DNA of 64,000 nucleotides. It comes from an uncultured Myxococcales bacterium (GTDB lineage Bacteria > Myxococcota_A > Polyangia > Polyangiales > Polyangiaceae). Each line of letters starts with the position of its first letter. Within the stretch, counting starts at the first letter, position 1. Both the position numbers and the translations under genes were made by a program. Below the pieces are notes generated by a model, which was not told where the DNA came from, did no database searches, and worked only from the letters and a program-made list of their open reading frames with translations. Positions 8,996-18,289 of this stretch are shown here, piece after piece. Location: the NCBI GenBank assembly GCA_937949945.1, contig CALFEQ010000171.1, positions 57,328-121,327 on the forward strand, in the 5' to 3' direction.

Positions 8996-10336
8996 ATGGG
9001 CGCGCACGATCCGATGACACGGGCTCGAACGGATGCGCCGACGAGGACGCTTCGCGTCCATGCGGCGCAGCTCGTGGTGACGAGCGGCCCCGACGCCGGC
9101 CGTAGCGCGAGGATCGATCGCCCGATGTTCCTCGTCGGCAGCGGCGCGAGCGCCGATCTGCGGCTCAGCGACGACACGGTCTCGCGCGAGCATCTGCGCC
9201 TCACGCTCACGCCCGCGGGCATCCAGATCCGCGACGTGGGGAGCAGGAACGGGACCTGGATGGGGACGTTGCGTGTGAACGACGTCGTCGTCGCGCAGTC
9301 GACGTCGCTGCTCGTCGGCAGCACGACGCTCGCGCTGAACCTCGAGGGCCTCCCCGTCGACCTCCCGATCAGCGAGAGCACGCGGTTCGGTGACGCCATC
9401 GGGGAGTCGACCGTGATGCGCCACCTCTTCGCGCTGCTGGAGCGCGCGGCCGCGTCGGACGTCAATGTGCTCATCGAGGGTGAGAGCGGCGTCGGCAAGG
9501 ACGTCCTCGCGCGTGGGATCCACGCGAAGTCGGCTCGCGCGAACGAGCCGTTCGTCGCGCTCGACTGCGGCGCGATCCCACCGACGCTCATCGAGAGCGA
9601 GCTGTTCGGCCACGAGCGCGGCGCATTCACCGGCGCGGAGCACAGGCGCGACGGCGCCTTCGTCCAGGCGCACGGCGGGACGCTGTTCCTCGACGAGATC
9701 GGCGAGCTGCCGCTCGAGCTGCAGCCGAAGCTGCTCCGTGCGCTCGAGACGCGCGAGATCCGGCCGCTCGGTGCGCGCGGGACGAGGCGCGTCGACGTGC
9801 GCATCGTCGCGGCGACGAATCGGAACCTCGGCGAGGCCGCGCGCAACGACGAGTTCCGGCGCGACCTCTTCTACCGCCTCGCCGTCGTCCGCGTCGGCGT
9901 ACCACCGCTGCGCGAGCGCAAGGAGGACATCCTCCCGCTCGCGCGTGCCTTCCTCTCGCGCATCCCGGGTTTCGAGGACGCGTACCTGCCTCCCGAGCTC
10001 GAGGCGATGCTCCTGTCGTATCCGTGGCCAGGCAACGTCCGCGAGCTCAGGAACGTCATTCACCGGTACACGGTCTTCGGCGCGAACGCGGGGCTCTTCG
10101 ACGACTCGATCCCGGTCGCCCGACCGCAGGCTGCGGACGAAGACCTATCGCACCTGCCGTACCACGAGGCTCGCGCGCTGGCGCTCGAGCGGTTCGAGCG
10201 CGCGTATCTACCCGCGGTGCTCGCGAGGTCGGGCGGCGTCGTCGTGCGCGCGGCCGAGCTCGCGCAGGTCGGCCGCGGCAGCTTCCACCGGATGCTCCAC
10301 CGCATCCGGTCGTCCCATCGCGGGAACGACGACTGA
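8996..10336 (+). CDS. FHA-domain sigma-54-dependent transcriptional activator
   Basis: 446 residues. Residues ~25-115 are a forkhead-associated domain (SREHL, GSRNGTW), which binds phosphothreonine. The AAA+ core follows: Walker A GESGVGKD (162-169), the sigma-54 contact loop GAFTGA (209-214), Walker B LFLDEIGE (230-237), and arginine-finger and sensor segments. A short C-terminal Fis-like helix-turn-helix follows (~400-446). There is no receiver domain, so input is expected through FHA recognition of a phosphorylated partner. It is the last gene of the cassette containing the kinase at 5129. A second in-frame ATG at 9014 is possible. Confidence 0.93.
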   Translation: MGAHDPMTRARTDAPTRTLRVHAAQLVVTSGPDAGRSARIDRPMFLVGSGASADLRLSDDTVSREHLRLTLTPAGIQIRDVGSRNGTWMGTLRVNDVVVAQSTSLLVGSTTLALNLEGLPVDLPISESTRFGDAIGESTVMRHLFALLERAAASDVNVLIEGESGVGKDVLARGIHAKSARANEPFVALDCGAIPPTLIESELFGHERGAFTGAEHRRDGAFVQAHGGTLFLDEIGELPLELQPKLLRALETREIRPLGARGTRRVDVRIVAATNRNLGEAARNDEFRRDLFYRLAVVRVGVPPLRERKEDILPLARAFLSRIPGFEDAYLPPELEAMLLSYPWPGNVRELRNVIHRYTVFGANAGLFDDSIPVARPQAADEDLSHLPYHEARALALERFERAYLPAVLARSGGVVVRAAELAQVGRGSFHRMLHRIRSSHRGNDD

Positions 10337-10345
10337 GATCGTGCG

Positions 10346-11152
10346 TCAGCCCGTGTATCCCTTGCCGCCGATCCAGGTTCCCAGGTCCTGGAGGGAGATC
10401 CAGTACGATCGCGGCACCGCCTGCCAGCGCGCGCCGCCGCCTTTGCCTTCGGCCGCGGGGTCGGCGATGAGGACCTTCTCGCCGCCCTCGTCGTATCCGA
10501 CGATCGTGACGTAGTGGTAGATGGTGCCGCTCGGGTACCCCGGCGGGCGCCAGCCGCTGACCACGTTCGCGACGATCGGGAACCCGGCATCGATGCGAGC
10601 GACGAGATCCTTCTTGAGGAGCTCGCGCTGCTCCTGTGTCGGCGGGTCGTTCATCGGCCGCACCTCGTACGCGTTCGCGCCGAGGTCGGCGGCGAAGTAT
10701 TCGTTGAGCACCCTCGCGGGGAGCCCGATGTGATCGGTCCCGTTGGTGGTCGTGCCCATCTCGTTCGCGAGCTCGGTCTGGCTCGGCGGATTCGCGATGC
10801 GCGTACCGAGCGCCATGCGCGTCGATGCCGGGCCGCACCAGTAGTACGTCTCCTGACCGTACCACTGGAAGTCGAGCACCTTCTTCGTCGCGGGCGCCGG
10901 GTCGGGCGCGGGGGCCTCCTCGACTTCGGACGGGCCACGCCGATCGGACAGCGGCGCGCTCGGCTCGGTGTCGCCGGAGTCGTCGGGCCCCGAGATCGGA
11001 GCGCCCGGGCTTCGCGTCCGCGCCGGCGTACGGCCCTCACCGAGCGAATCGCTCGGGTCGACGCACCCGACGGAGAATGCCAGCGAGAGCGTGCCGAGGC
11101 ATCCGAGAAGGAGTCGGCGACGACGTGCGCGTACGAGATGAAGATGGGTCAT
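10346..11152 (-). CDS. Lipoprotein with C39-like papain-fold cysteine peptidase domain
   Basis: 268 residues. ATG 11152 is chosen because Arg-rich sequence then leads to TLSLAFSVGC, a lipobox with Cys30. A disordered Asp/Pro/Ser linker follows to residue ~90. The rest is a C39_2-type fold: Gln100 (oxyanion) and WCGPAS with nucleophile Cys106, then YHYVTIVGYD with the His and an Asp further on (IADP). Members cleave peptides or act as pseudo-proteases at the surface. It is convergent with the FHA activator (10-nt gap) and divergent from the esterase lipoprotein across a 620-nt gap. Confidence 0.8.
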   Translation of the reverse strand: MTHLHLVRARRRRLLLGCLGTLSLAFSVGCVDPSDSLGEGRTPARTRSPGAPISGPDDSGDTEPSAPLSDRRGPSEVEEAPAPDPAPATKKVLDFQWYGQETYYWCGPASTRMALGTRIANPPSQTELANEMGTTTNGTDHIGLPARVLNEYFAADLGANAYEVRPMNDPPTQEQRELLKKDLVARIDAGFPIVANVVSGWRPPGYPSGTIYHYVTIVGYDEGGEKVLIADPAAEGKGGGARWQAVPRSYWISLQDLGTWIGGKGYTG

Positions 11153-11772
11153 GTCGTTGCTACCCGAAGCTGGCGGCGCGTCCGCATCGCACGATGCAAG
11201 GCCCGGCGGGCTCCACGCGGCGTCGTCGATCGTCGGACGCCCATCGTCTTCGCTGGAGATGCCGCGAATCAGCGCCGTCGCCGCCGAGGGGAAGGGCGAG
11301 GAGGGGTGGCGGTGTCCTCGGGTCGGCGACGGCGCTGACTCGGGCTCGGTTCCATGCGCGCCCACACGTAGAGCAAGGCGAGTGCCACCGTCGTCGACCG
11401 CGTATCTTCGGAGAATTCGCGGACTCGTGCTCTCCGAGGCCAGCGCCATCGCCCAGAGTGATCCCGGATGGAGACACCAACGGATGGCAGGTGGAGGCGC
11501 ATCTCTGGCGCGCCTCGACGTGACCGTGGCGTGTCGAGGCGTACGGCCCCGTCGGGCAGGCCCTACGGCGTGCGTGCTCGCTCGATGTCGTCCGATGCCT
11601 CGACCGGTACGCAGAGAGCGCGGCCGTGGATCGCCCGAGGTATCGAATCGAAATTCCGTCGTCGGCTCGGCGGCGCGCCTCGGCGAGTGTCGATCGCTGC
11701 CGCTGTCGAGGAGCGACTCCGCACCGGGCTCGGCCGCGGCTCGTCCGGCTTCGGCGTTGCACGGGCGCGGGC
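11153..11772. other. 620-nt gap between divergent lipoprotein genes
   Basis: No open frame here shows protein-like composition; the long frames are Arg-rich shadows. It holds copy B of a 21-nt repeat (11458-11478) and, 32 nt further on, a perfect 9-bp hairpin CGCCTCGAC/GTCGAGGCG (11511-11541) with a 13-nt loop. Promoters for both flanking genes should lie here, but no clear -35/-10 pair was found. A small RNA is possible. Confidence 0.5.
11458..11478 (+). repeat. 21-nt intergenic repeat, copy B
   Basis: GTGATCCCG-G-ATGGAGACACC, matching the reverse complement of 6807-6827 with one mismatch. It lies inside the 620-nt non-coding gap and 32 nt before a 9-bp hairpin. Confidence 0.4.
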
Positions 11773-12990
11773 ATGCGCACGGGCTCTTGCTGTTTCTTCG
11801 GCATTCTCCTCACGCTCGCCGCATGCTCGACCTCCAGCGATCGCAGCGGTCCTCCGCCGGGCGACGCCGAGCGGAGCCCCGCCGACACGCCGACCTCTTC
11901 GTCGCCTGCTTCGGAGTCGCCGGGCGGGTCTTCGTCGAAAGAGGAACCCGCGGGAGCGCAGCATGCGCCCCTCTTCATCGGTCGCTTCGAGACGAGGGAT
12001 CCTGCGGGGCCGAAGGCGTCGTGGCCGGGCACGCGCATCATTGCGCGCTTCGAGGGGACGGCCGTGTCCGTCAGGCTCAAGGAGTTCGCGGAGCCATGGA
12101 TGGACGGGGCACCGAGCTATTGGGAGGTGTCGATCGACCACGGGGAGTGGCGGCCGATCGAGATGATCCCGGACGATCAGCCACACGACTTCGTGCTCGC
12201 GACGGACCTGCCACCGGGGCCGCACGAAGTCGAGCTGTACAAGCGGAGCGAGACCCAGACGGGGATCACGCAGTTCCTCGGCTTCGACTTCCACGGCGGC
12301 CGATCGCTCCCTCCGCCGGAGCGCAAGCAGCGGAAGATCGAGGTCATGGGCGACTCGCAGGCGACGGGCCTCGGGATCGAGATGCTCGACGCGCCGGATC
12401 TCGACTGCCCCGGCGCGGACCACGCGGGTCGCTACCAGAACTTCCGCAAGGCGTGGGGCGCGCTCCTCGGTGAGATGTTCGACGCCGAGGTCCATGCGAT
12501 CGTCTATTCGGGCAAGGGCCTCATCAAGAACCTGTGGGAGGCCGATCGCGACGCCCTCGTCGACTACTACCCGCGGGCGAATCCGAACCCCGCCCAGGCC
12601 TACGACATGCAGCTCTTCGACCTGCAGTCCTGGGTTCCGGACGTGATCGTCCTCACGCAGGGGTCTTGCGATTTCGTCTCCGGCGTCGACGGCGGCGCGT
12701 TCAGGACGGCCTACCGCAGCTTCGTGATCGACACGCTCCGCGCGCGCGCGCCGAACGCCCACATCTTCATGAGCGTGCTCGGCATGGGCGGGCGCGGGTA
12801 CATCGACGAGATCGCGCGCGAGATCGTCGAGGAGCGTGCGGCGGTCGGAGACGACAGGATGCACGTCGTCGTCGCGGAGCCGTACACCTGGGAGGAGATG
12901 CGGGCGTGCAACTCCCACGGGACGCCCGCGTGGCATCGCCGCATCGCGAACGAGATCGGCGCCGAGATCCGCAAGGCCCTCGGCTGGTGA
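11773..12990 (+). CDS. SGNH/GDSL esterase lipoprotein, carbohydrate-esterase family 2-like
   Basis: 405 residues from ATG 11773, which gives the lipoprotein signal MRTG ... LTLAAC with Cys18. After a Ser/Pro/Gly linker, residues ~65-180 form a jelly-roll-like domain (IGRFETRD ... ARFEGTAVSVRL ... FDFHGGRSL) and ~188-405 an SGNH hydrolase: block I VMGDSQATGLG with nucleophile Ser195, and a C-terminal HGTPAWH with the likely catalytic His near 388. This two-domain order is that of CE2 deacetylases, which remove acetyl groups from xylan- or mannan-type sugars. The substrate in this organism is not shown. Confidence 0.82.
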   Translation: MRTGSCCFFGILLTLAACSTSSDRSGPPPGDAERSPADTPTSSSPASESPGGSSSKEEPAGAQHAPLFIGRFETRDPAGPKASWPGTRIIARFEGTAVSVRLKEFAEPWMDGAPSYWEVSIDHGEWRPIEMIPDDQPHDFVLATDLPPGPHEVELYKRSETQTGITQFLGFDFHGGRSLPPPERKQRKIEVMGDSQATGLGIEMLDAPDLDCPGADHAGRYQNFRKAWGALLGEMFDAEVHAIVYSGKGLIKNLWEADRDALVDYYPRANPNPAQAYDMQLFDLQSWVPDVIVLTQGSCDFVSGVDGGAFRTAYRSFVIDTLRARAPNAHIFMSVLGMGGRGYIDEIAREIVEERAAVGDDRMHVVVAEPYTWEEMRACNSHGTPAWHRRIANEIGAEIRKALGW

Positions 12991-13023
12991 CGGCCGAGCA
13001 CGCCCGAGGAGGGACGAAGCAGC

Positions 13024-13515
13024 TCAGTTCGAGTCGAGCCAGCGCTCGTCGTCGACGTCGTCGTCCTTCTCCGACAGGCAGCTCTCGCTGATCGGGAACT
13101 CGGCGCTCGTCGGGGGCTCCTCCGAGGAGACCAAGAAGACGCACCGGGACGAGACGCGCTCGAGCCGCAGCGGGCCGAGGAGGGCAGGCGAGCGCTCTGC
13201 GGCGGACGTCAGCTCTTCGAGGTTCGACGGCACCGAGACCGGCGGCAGCACCCGCTCGCGCTGCCCGCCGCCGAGCTCGGACATGACGCGCACGCGCGTC
13301 GCGTTCTCCTCCGCGAACAGCTCCACTGCGAGGTCGCCGTCGAGCCACTGGCACGACGGCGACGCCAGTCGCGAGAAGATCATGAGGAGCGACGGCGAGA
13401 GGCCGGGAGACGGCGGCTGGTGCGCGAGCCGTACGAGCAGCTCGGCGCATTTCTCTTGCGAGCGCGCCGCGGCCTCGAGGTCGCGCGCGCGGACCCCCAC
13501 GTACCCCTCTGCCAT
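13024..13515 (-). CDS. Hypothetical protein
   Basis: 163 residues, acidic at the C-terminus (SEKDDDVDDERWLDS). No signal peptide or membrane segment is seen. The N-terminal half is predicted helical (ARDLEAAARSQEKCAELLVRL), the middle has short beta-like stretches. It follows the metallophosphoesterase gene by 82 nt on the same strand and might be co-transcribed. No family is recognised. Codon pattern and third-position GC look like a real gene. Confidence 0.6.
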   Translation of the reverse strand: MAEGYVGVRARDLEAAARSQEKCAELLVRLAHQPPSPGLSPSLLMIFSRLASPSCQWLDGDLAVELFAEENATRVRVMSELGGGQRERVLPPVSVPSNLEELTSAAERSPALLGPLRLERVSSRCVFLVSSEEPPTSAEFPISESCLSEKDDDVDDERWLDSN

Positions 13516-13597
13516 GGCCGCCTCGGTAGCACATGGATGCGAACGCGCCAGTGTCGCGTGACGCGCGCGAGGCCGAAATGGTTGCGCGAGATACTGC

Positions 13598-15433
13598 TCA
13601 GCTCGTCCGCTTCGGGTTCTTCCAGCGGAAGTGGTCGACGAGCACGACCTCGTCGTCCTTCGCGAGCGGGTCGACGCGGCCGAAGACCCATCCGTCGGCG
13701 CCGCTGCCGTCCTTGCGGAAGCGGATGCGGACGAAATGCTTGTAGCCGGGGTGCGCGAGCGCGCTGAACGCCTGGTGCTGCTCGATCCCCAGGATCGTCA
13801 GCAGCATCAGGTACGTGCCGACCGCGAGGGTGCCCACGTACACGGAGAGCGCGAACGCGATGCCCGCGAGCGGCAGCGGATCCGGCACGTGCCCCACGAG
13901 CGTGCAGATCCATTGGACGGTGCTGAAGACCAAGAGCGGCAAGAAGCCGATGACAGCACCCGTCACGAGGGAGAGCGCGCCGACGCGGGCGAGCTTCTGG
14001 CGGAAGCCGCCCAGGAAGATGCATGCGAGCGTCGCGATCGCAGCGGTGACGAAGCTGGCCACGGGTGCGGGCGTGCCGGTCGACCACTGGACGCCGAACA
14101 GCGGGATGTAGAGGAGCGCCAGCGCCGTGTGCACGAGGAACCCGGAGCGGCCGTGCGCGATCTGCCATGGGACCTGGAGCGCGAGGACGAGCGTCGTCTT
14201 CGGCCCGGGGAACTCGGCGTCGGGCTGGGGAAGGCCGCGGCGTGCGATGCACTGCGGGTGGAGGAACGCACCGCCACCGCCGGCGATGATCTGCATTCCC
14301 TTGCCGAAGGTCTGCCGGCAGTAGTGGTGCGTGTCGCCCGTCAGCACGAGCAGCCCGTCGTTCGCGAGCGAGAGGTCGAGCGCCTCGAGCGCCTTCTGCC
14401 CGGCGGGGTTGGGCTCGAGGAACGCGTACACGGGGTCGGCGAGGCAGAGCGCGATCGCCCGTGAGGGATCGCGCTCACCGGCGAAGTACCCGCGCTGCTG
14501 GAAGTCGACGGAGCGTAGCTGCCGATCGACGCCCCACAGGTCGATGCCGGGCGCGACGCGGAGCGCCCAGTAGCTCGCGTCCTGCACCGGCGTGTATCCG
14601 GTGAGCGCGAGCGCGGCGCGTTTCACGACGAGCTCGCCGAGCCGGAACGCCTCCACCCACTCGACGAAGTGGCCGATCTGTCCGAGCCGATCGATGGTCT
14701 GGTCGTCGAGCTTGGTCTGCTCCGGATCGACACGGTCGAGATCGACGCTGCGCGCGCGGAACATGCGTCCGAAGCCGTCGAGCCCGGCATACCAGTCGTG
14801 ATTGCCGGGCACGCCGAGGAGCACGCGCGGCTTGCCGTCGAACGCGGCGCGGAAGACCTGGTTGAAAGGGACGATGACGCGGTTGTGGATCTCGATGTCC
14901 GTCGCGACCGGGTAGGCGGTGTCTCCGCCGAAGAGGAGGATGTGCCCGCGCGGCAGGACGAGCTTCTTGCCCGGAGCGTCCGGATCGTCGACCTCGTAAC
15001 GAGCCGCGATGAGGCCCGCGACGGCCTTGCTCACGGAGAAGTCGTCGCCGGTGTCGGAGACGAAGTCGATCCACACGTCGTCGTCGAGCGCCTCCGCGAG
15101 CGTCGCCGCGTCGGGACGAACGGCGCCGAGCGTCTCGGCGAGCCTCCGCGTGAGCCTTCGCGACGAGGCCGGACGCATCCAGTCTCGGCAGTCGATGTCC
15201 TCCGTGGCGATCACGCTCGCCGCGAGGTGCCAGAGGTGACCCCAGAACGACTTGAAGCCGAACCACGCGATGGCGCGCGGCCACTGCTTGCCTCTCCGAT
15301 AGAAGAGCTTGGGGACGTCCGGCGGCAACGGCTTGGGAACGATCGCAGGTGCCTCTCTGATCGGCGCGATCGGCGTGGTCTTCGCCGTCTCCCACGCGGC
15401 GACCCGGGGACTCGAATCGTTCACGACGAGCAT
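13598..15433 (-). CDS. Membrane-associated metallophosphoesterase family protein
   Basis: About 611 residues. Calcineurin-like phosphoesterase motifs are recognisable in order: SDTGDD (where family members usually have D-x-H), GGDTAYP, GNHDWYAG and GDTHHY, spread over roughly residues 120-390. Four or five hydrophobic helices follow (about 440-580), with a charged tail KDDEVVLVDHFRWKNPK. The first metal-binding motif lacks the standard His, so metal binding may differ. Start uncertain: GTG 15478, ATG 15433 and GTG 15424 are in frame; a TAAGAT box sits 7 nt before the last. It is divergent from the FHA activator at 15557. Confidence 0.75.
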   Translation of the reverse strand: MLVVNDSSPRVAAWETAKTTPIAPIREAPAIVPKPLPPDVPKLFYRRGKQWPRAIAWFGFKSFWGHLWHLAASVIATEDIDCRDWMRPASSRRLTRRLAETLGAVRPDAATLAEALDDDVWIDFVSDTGDDFSVSKAVAGLIAARYEVDDPDAPGKKLVLPRGHILLFGGDTAYPVATDIEIHNRVIVPFNQVFRAAFDGKPRVLLGVPGNHDWYAGLDGFGRMFRARSVDLDRVDPEQTKLDDQTIDRLGQIGHFVEWVEAFRLGELVVKRAALALTGYTPVQDASYWALRVAPGIDLWGVDRQLRSVDFQQRGYFAGERDPSRAIALCLADPVYAFLEPNPAGQKALEALDLSLANDGLLVLTGDTHHYCRQTFGKGMQIIAGGGGAFLHPQCIARRGLPQPDAEFPGPKTTLVLALQVPWQIAHGRSGFLVHTALALLYIPLFGVQWSTGTPAPVASFVTAAIATLACIFLGGFRQKLARVGALSLVTGAVIGFLPLLVFSTVQWICTLVGHVPDPLPLAGIAFALSVYVGTLAVGTYLMLLTILGIEQHQAFSALAHPGYKHFVRIRFRKDGSGADGWVFGRVDPLAKDDEVVLVDHFRWKNPKRTS

Positions 15434-15556
15434 CTTAGTTGAGTCGTCGAGCAGTGGATCCATCGTCCATCTGATCACCCGTCACGAGGAGACGGGCGCT
15501 TTTGCGACGATGTCGGTCGTGCACAACTGAGCTCCAGCCCGGTCGATGGACGGGCC

Positions 15557-16879
15557 ATGACACTCGACAGCGAACGAAGCTCTGAAGGCCGTGGTGAGGA
15601 CAAGCCGAGCGAGACGGTCGAGATCGCGATCGCGCCGCGCCCGACCAGCTTCCTGCTCGAGATTCAGGACGACGAGAACGTTCGGCGCGTGCCCGTGGCG
15701 GAGTCTCCGCTGATCGTCGGTTCGGGGCGCGCCGCGGACGTCGTCGTCCGCGACCGCACCGTCAGCGGCCAGCACTGCGTCGTCGTCGCTCGCGACGGCG
15801 GTCTCGCGGTGAAGGATCTCGGCTCGCGCAACGGGACCTACGTCGGAGGCGCGCGCGTCCAGGAGGCGTGGGGCTCGGAAGGAATGACGATCCTGATCGG
15901 GCACACGACGATGGTGTGCCTCGCGCCGGCCTCGGAGGAGGACGAAGAGGAGCTCGGTCCGCCGCTGCCGGGCATCGCCGGCGGCTCGGCCGTGATGTGC
16001 CGTGTCGCGACGCAGGTGCGGAGGCTCGCGAAGCTCAGCGCGCCCGTGCTCGTCACCGGCGAGACGGGCGTCGGCAAGGAGCTCGTCGCGCGGGCGCTCC
16101 ACGCCGAGGGGCATCGCCGCTCGGGGCCGTTCGTCGCGCTGAACGTCGCGGCGCTCCCGAGGGAGCTCGTCGAGAGCGAGCTGTTCGGCCACGAGCGCGG
16201 CGCGTTCACCGGCGCCGTGACCAGGCGCGTCGGTGCCTTCACCGAGGCGGAGGGCGGTACGCTGTTCCTCGACGAGATCGGCGAGCTCCCGATCGAGGCG
16301 CAGCCGAAGCTCCTGCGTGCGCTCGACGGCTACGAGGTTCGGCGCATCGGCGCGGCCGGCTCCGGGCGACGTGCAGACGCCCGCGTCGTCGCCGCGACGC
16401 ACGTGCCGCTCCTCGATCACGTGCGGAGCGGTCGGTTCCGTCGCGACCTCTTCCACCGCCTCGAAGTGTTCGTGCTCGAGCTTCCGCCACTCCGCGATCG
16501 TCCCGGAGACATCCTTCCCATCGCTCGAGCGCTCCTCGCGCAGATGGCGGGCGAGATCGGCGAGCGTGATCTCACGCCGGCTGCGGTCGCGTACCTCACC
16601 GCCCACGACTGGCCGGGGAACGTGCGCGAGCTGCGCAACGTGCTCTTGCGCGCGGCCGATCTCGCGAGGGACGGACGCTGGATCGACACGAGCGCGGTGG
16701 CCCGCGCGGTGCGGCGTGGACGTCCGCGCGCGGAGGGGCTGACGCTCACGCCCGACGACGCCCGTGACTGGCTCGCGAGCCATGGCGGAAACGTGAGCGC
16801 GGCCGCCCGGGCCGCGAAGATCCCGCGGACGACCTTCCGAAAGCTCCTCGCGAAGGCTCGAGCCGGAACGCGCCAGTGA
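15557..16879 (+). CDS. FHA-domain sigma-54-dependent transcriptional activator
   Basis: 440 residues. FHA domain at ~40-120 (SGQHCVVV, DLGSRNGTYV), then AAA+ core with Walker A GETGVGKE (168-175), GAFTGA (215-220) and Walker B LFLDEIGE (236-243), and a C-terminal Fis-type helix-turn-helix (ASHGGNVSAAARAAKIPRT). It lacks a receiver domain. The stop codon is 42 nt before the start of an anchored protein of unknown function that may be its output or partner. No kinase gene is adjacent, unlike the two other FHA activators here. Confidence 0.92.
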   Translation: MTLDSERSSEGRGEDKPSETVEIAIAPRPTSFLLEIQDDENVRRVPVAESPLIVGSGRAADVVVRDRTVSGQHCVVVARDGGLAVKDLGSRNGTYVGGARVQEAWGSEGMTILIGHTTMVCLAPASEEDEEELGPPLPGIAGGSAVMCRVATQVRRLAKLSAPVLVTGETGVGKELVARALHAEGHRRSGPFVALNVAALPRELVESELFGHERGAFTGAVTRRVGAFTEAEGGTLFLDEIGELPIEAQPKLLRALDGYEVRRIGAAGSGRRADARVVAATHVPLLDHVRSGRFRRDLFHRLEVFVLELPPLRDRPGDILPIARALLAQMAGEIGERDLTPAAVAYLTAHDWPGNVRELRNVLLRAADLARDGRWIDTSAVARAVRRGRPRAEGLTLTPDDARDWLASHGGNVSAAARAAKIPRTTFRKLLAKARAGTRQ

Positions 16880-16900
16880 CGCCGCTTGACCGCCGGGATC

Positions 16901-16917
16901 AACCTTGCGACAAGGTT
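16901..16917. promoter_or_regulatory. Operator-like palindrome AACCTTG-CGA-CAAGGTT
   Basis: Perfect 7-bp arms around CGA, ending 6 nt before the ATG at 16924 and beginning 9 nt after a TTGACC (16886-16891). It would overlap the -10 region of a promoter, the usual place for a repressor or MerR-type site. Confidence 0.45.
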
Positions 16918-16923
16918 TCGGCG

Positions 16924-18282
16924 ATGGCCGAGCCGCGCGACGCACGTACGAAGACGAAGGCGATCGCTGCCGTCGCGGCGGTCGCGCTCGGCTCGTACGC
17001 GCTCTGGCGATGCTCCACGACGCGCGACGGTGCGGGCTCGGTCGAGACGACGAGCCCGGCGTCGAGCGCTGCTCGCGTCGAGCCGAAGGAGGCGTCGGAG
17101 ACCGCGGCGGGCCTCGTCGCGCCGATCGCAGCGTCGCACGTCGGCGAGGACGTCGTCGTCGCCGCGCTCGACCTGTCGGCCAAGGCGGTGCGCGTCCAGC
17201 GTTTCGGGCCGAAGGACGAGGTCGTCGCCGAGGGCATCGCCTTCGAGGACGTCTCCTGGTCGATGGATGCGGAGCTCAGGGTCGTGGCGGCGCCGGAGGG
17301 CGTCGGTGTGACGTGGCGAGGGCTGCGCTCCGGCGATCTCGTGCGTCAGCTCGTCGTGCTCGGGCCGGATCTCCGGCGAAGGGGAGAGCCGACCGACGTG
17401 GGCGCGGCGTCTTGCGCGACGCGGGACGCGCTGTGGTTCAGCGACGGCGCACGGGTGCTCGCGCGACCTTGGAACGGGACGGAGTCGCGGTTCGAGCTGC
17501 CGAAGGACGAGGACGGCTCGCTCCTCTGCGGCCAGCACGCCGCCTTCGCCATGCTCGAGAAGGGCGAGGCGACGTCGCTGCTCCGGCTCGGCGGCGAAGG
17601 AGGAGCACCGGTCACGGTCATGCGCGAACGTGACTTCGGCGAGGACGAGCAACGCGAGCTCGCGCCGTACACGGTCGGCGACGACGTAGGGGTGGTCCGC
17701 CTCGCCATGTCCGGCGCCCTGGCGCTTCGCGAGGTCACGGGAGGCACCCCCGGTCCGCTTCGGACGTTGACGAACGCGATCCCGAAGGACGACGACATCG
17801 TCGCCGTCGACGCATCGGCCCGCGTCGTCGTCATCGTCTACACGGAGGACGTCTCGGAGCTGTACGCGCCGACCCCGGAGCAAGACGTCGATCTGCCGCC
17901 GGACGCGCTGATGGTCTGCACGAAGGTCGCGGCCCTCCGGATCGACCGGCGAACCTTCGAGGAGTCCATCGTCGAGCTCTCTCCGGGGCGTTGCGGGTAC
18001 GAGGTCGGCCCGTTCTTCACGGGCGTCGTCGGCGACGACGTGGCGGTGTCGTGGGCGGAGCGCGCGGCGGCGGCGCAGACGGCGCGCGCGCCCATCGTCG
18101 GTCTCGCGCACGCGCTCGTCTCGCCCGAGGACGCCCCACGCCTTTCGCGCGTCGAGCAGCCGGCCGACGCCCTCGCACACGCCGGCTGCGACGCGAACGG
18201 TTGCCGCGCGGCCGCGCTGATCCGCCGAGAGGGCGCGGACGCGATGGCGCCGAACGTCGTGAAGATCCTCCGCTACCGCTGA
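16924..18282 (+). CDS. Membrane-anchored protein of unknown function
   Basis: 452 residues from ATG 16924; a GTG at 16876 overlapping the previous stop is also in frame but would bury the anchor. Residues ~10-30 (KAIAAVAAVALGSYALW) form one uncleaved helix followed by WRCSTT, which might also be read as a poor lipobox. The remainder is a beta-rich extracytoplasmic domain with repeated Val-Val-Ala strands, resembling a degenerate propeller; a pair CDANGC is near the end. A perfect palindrome stands directly before the start, suggesting dedicated control. No named family recognised. Confidence 0.6.
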   Translation: MAEPRDARTKTKAIAAVAAVALGSYALWRCSTTRDGAGSVETTSPASSAARVEPKEASETAAGLVAPIAASHVGEDVVVAALDLSAKAVRVQRFGPKDEVVAEGIAFEDVSWSMDAELRVVAAPEGVGVTWRGLRSGDLVRQLVVLGPDLRRRGEPTDVGAASCATRDALWFSDGARVLARPWNGTESRFELPKDEDGSLLCGQHAAFAMLEKGEATSLLRLGGEGGAPVTVMRERDFGEDEQRELAPYTVGDDVGVVRLAMSGALALREVTGGTPGPLRTLTNAIPKDDDIVAVDASARVVVIVYTEDVSELYAPTPEQDVDLPPDALMVCTKVAALRIDRRTFEESIVELSPGRCGYEVGPFFTGVVGDDVAVSWAERAAAAQTARAPIVGLAHALVSPEDAPRLSRVEQPADALAHAGCDANGCRAAALIRREGADAMAPNVVKILRYR

Positions 18283-18289
18283 GCGCCGA

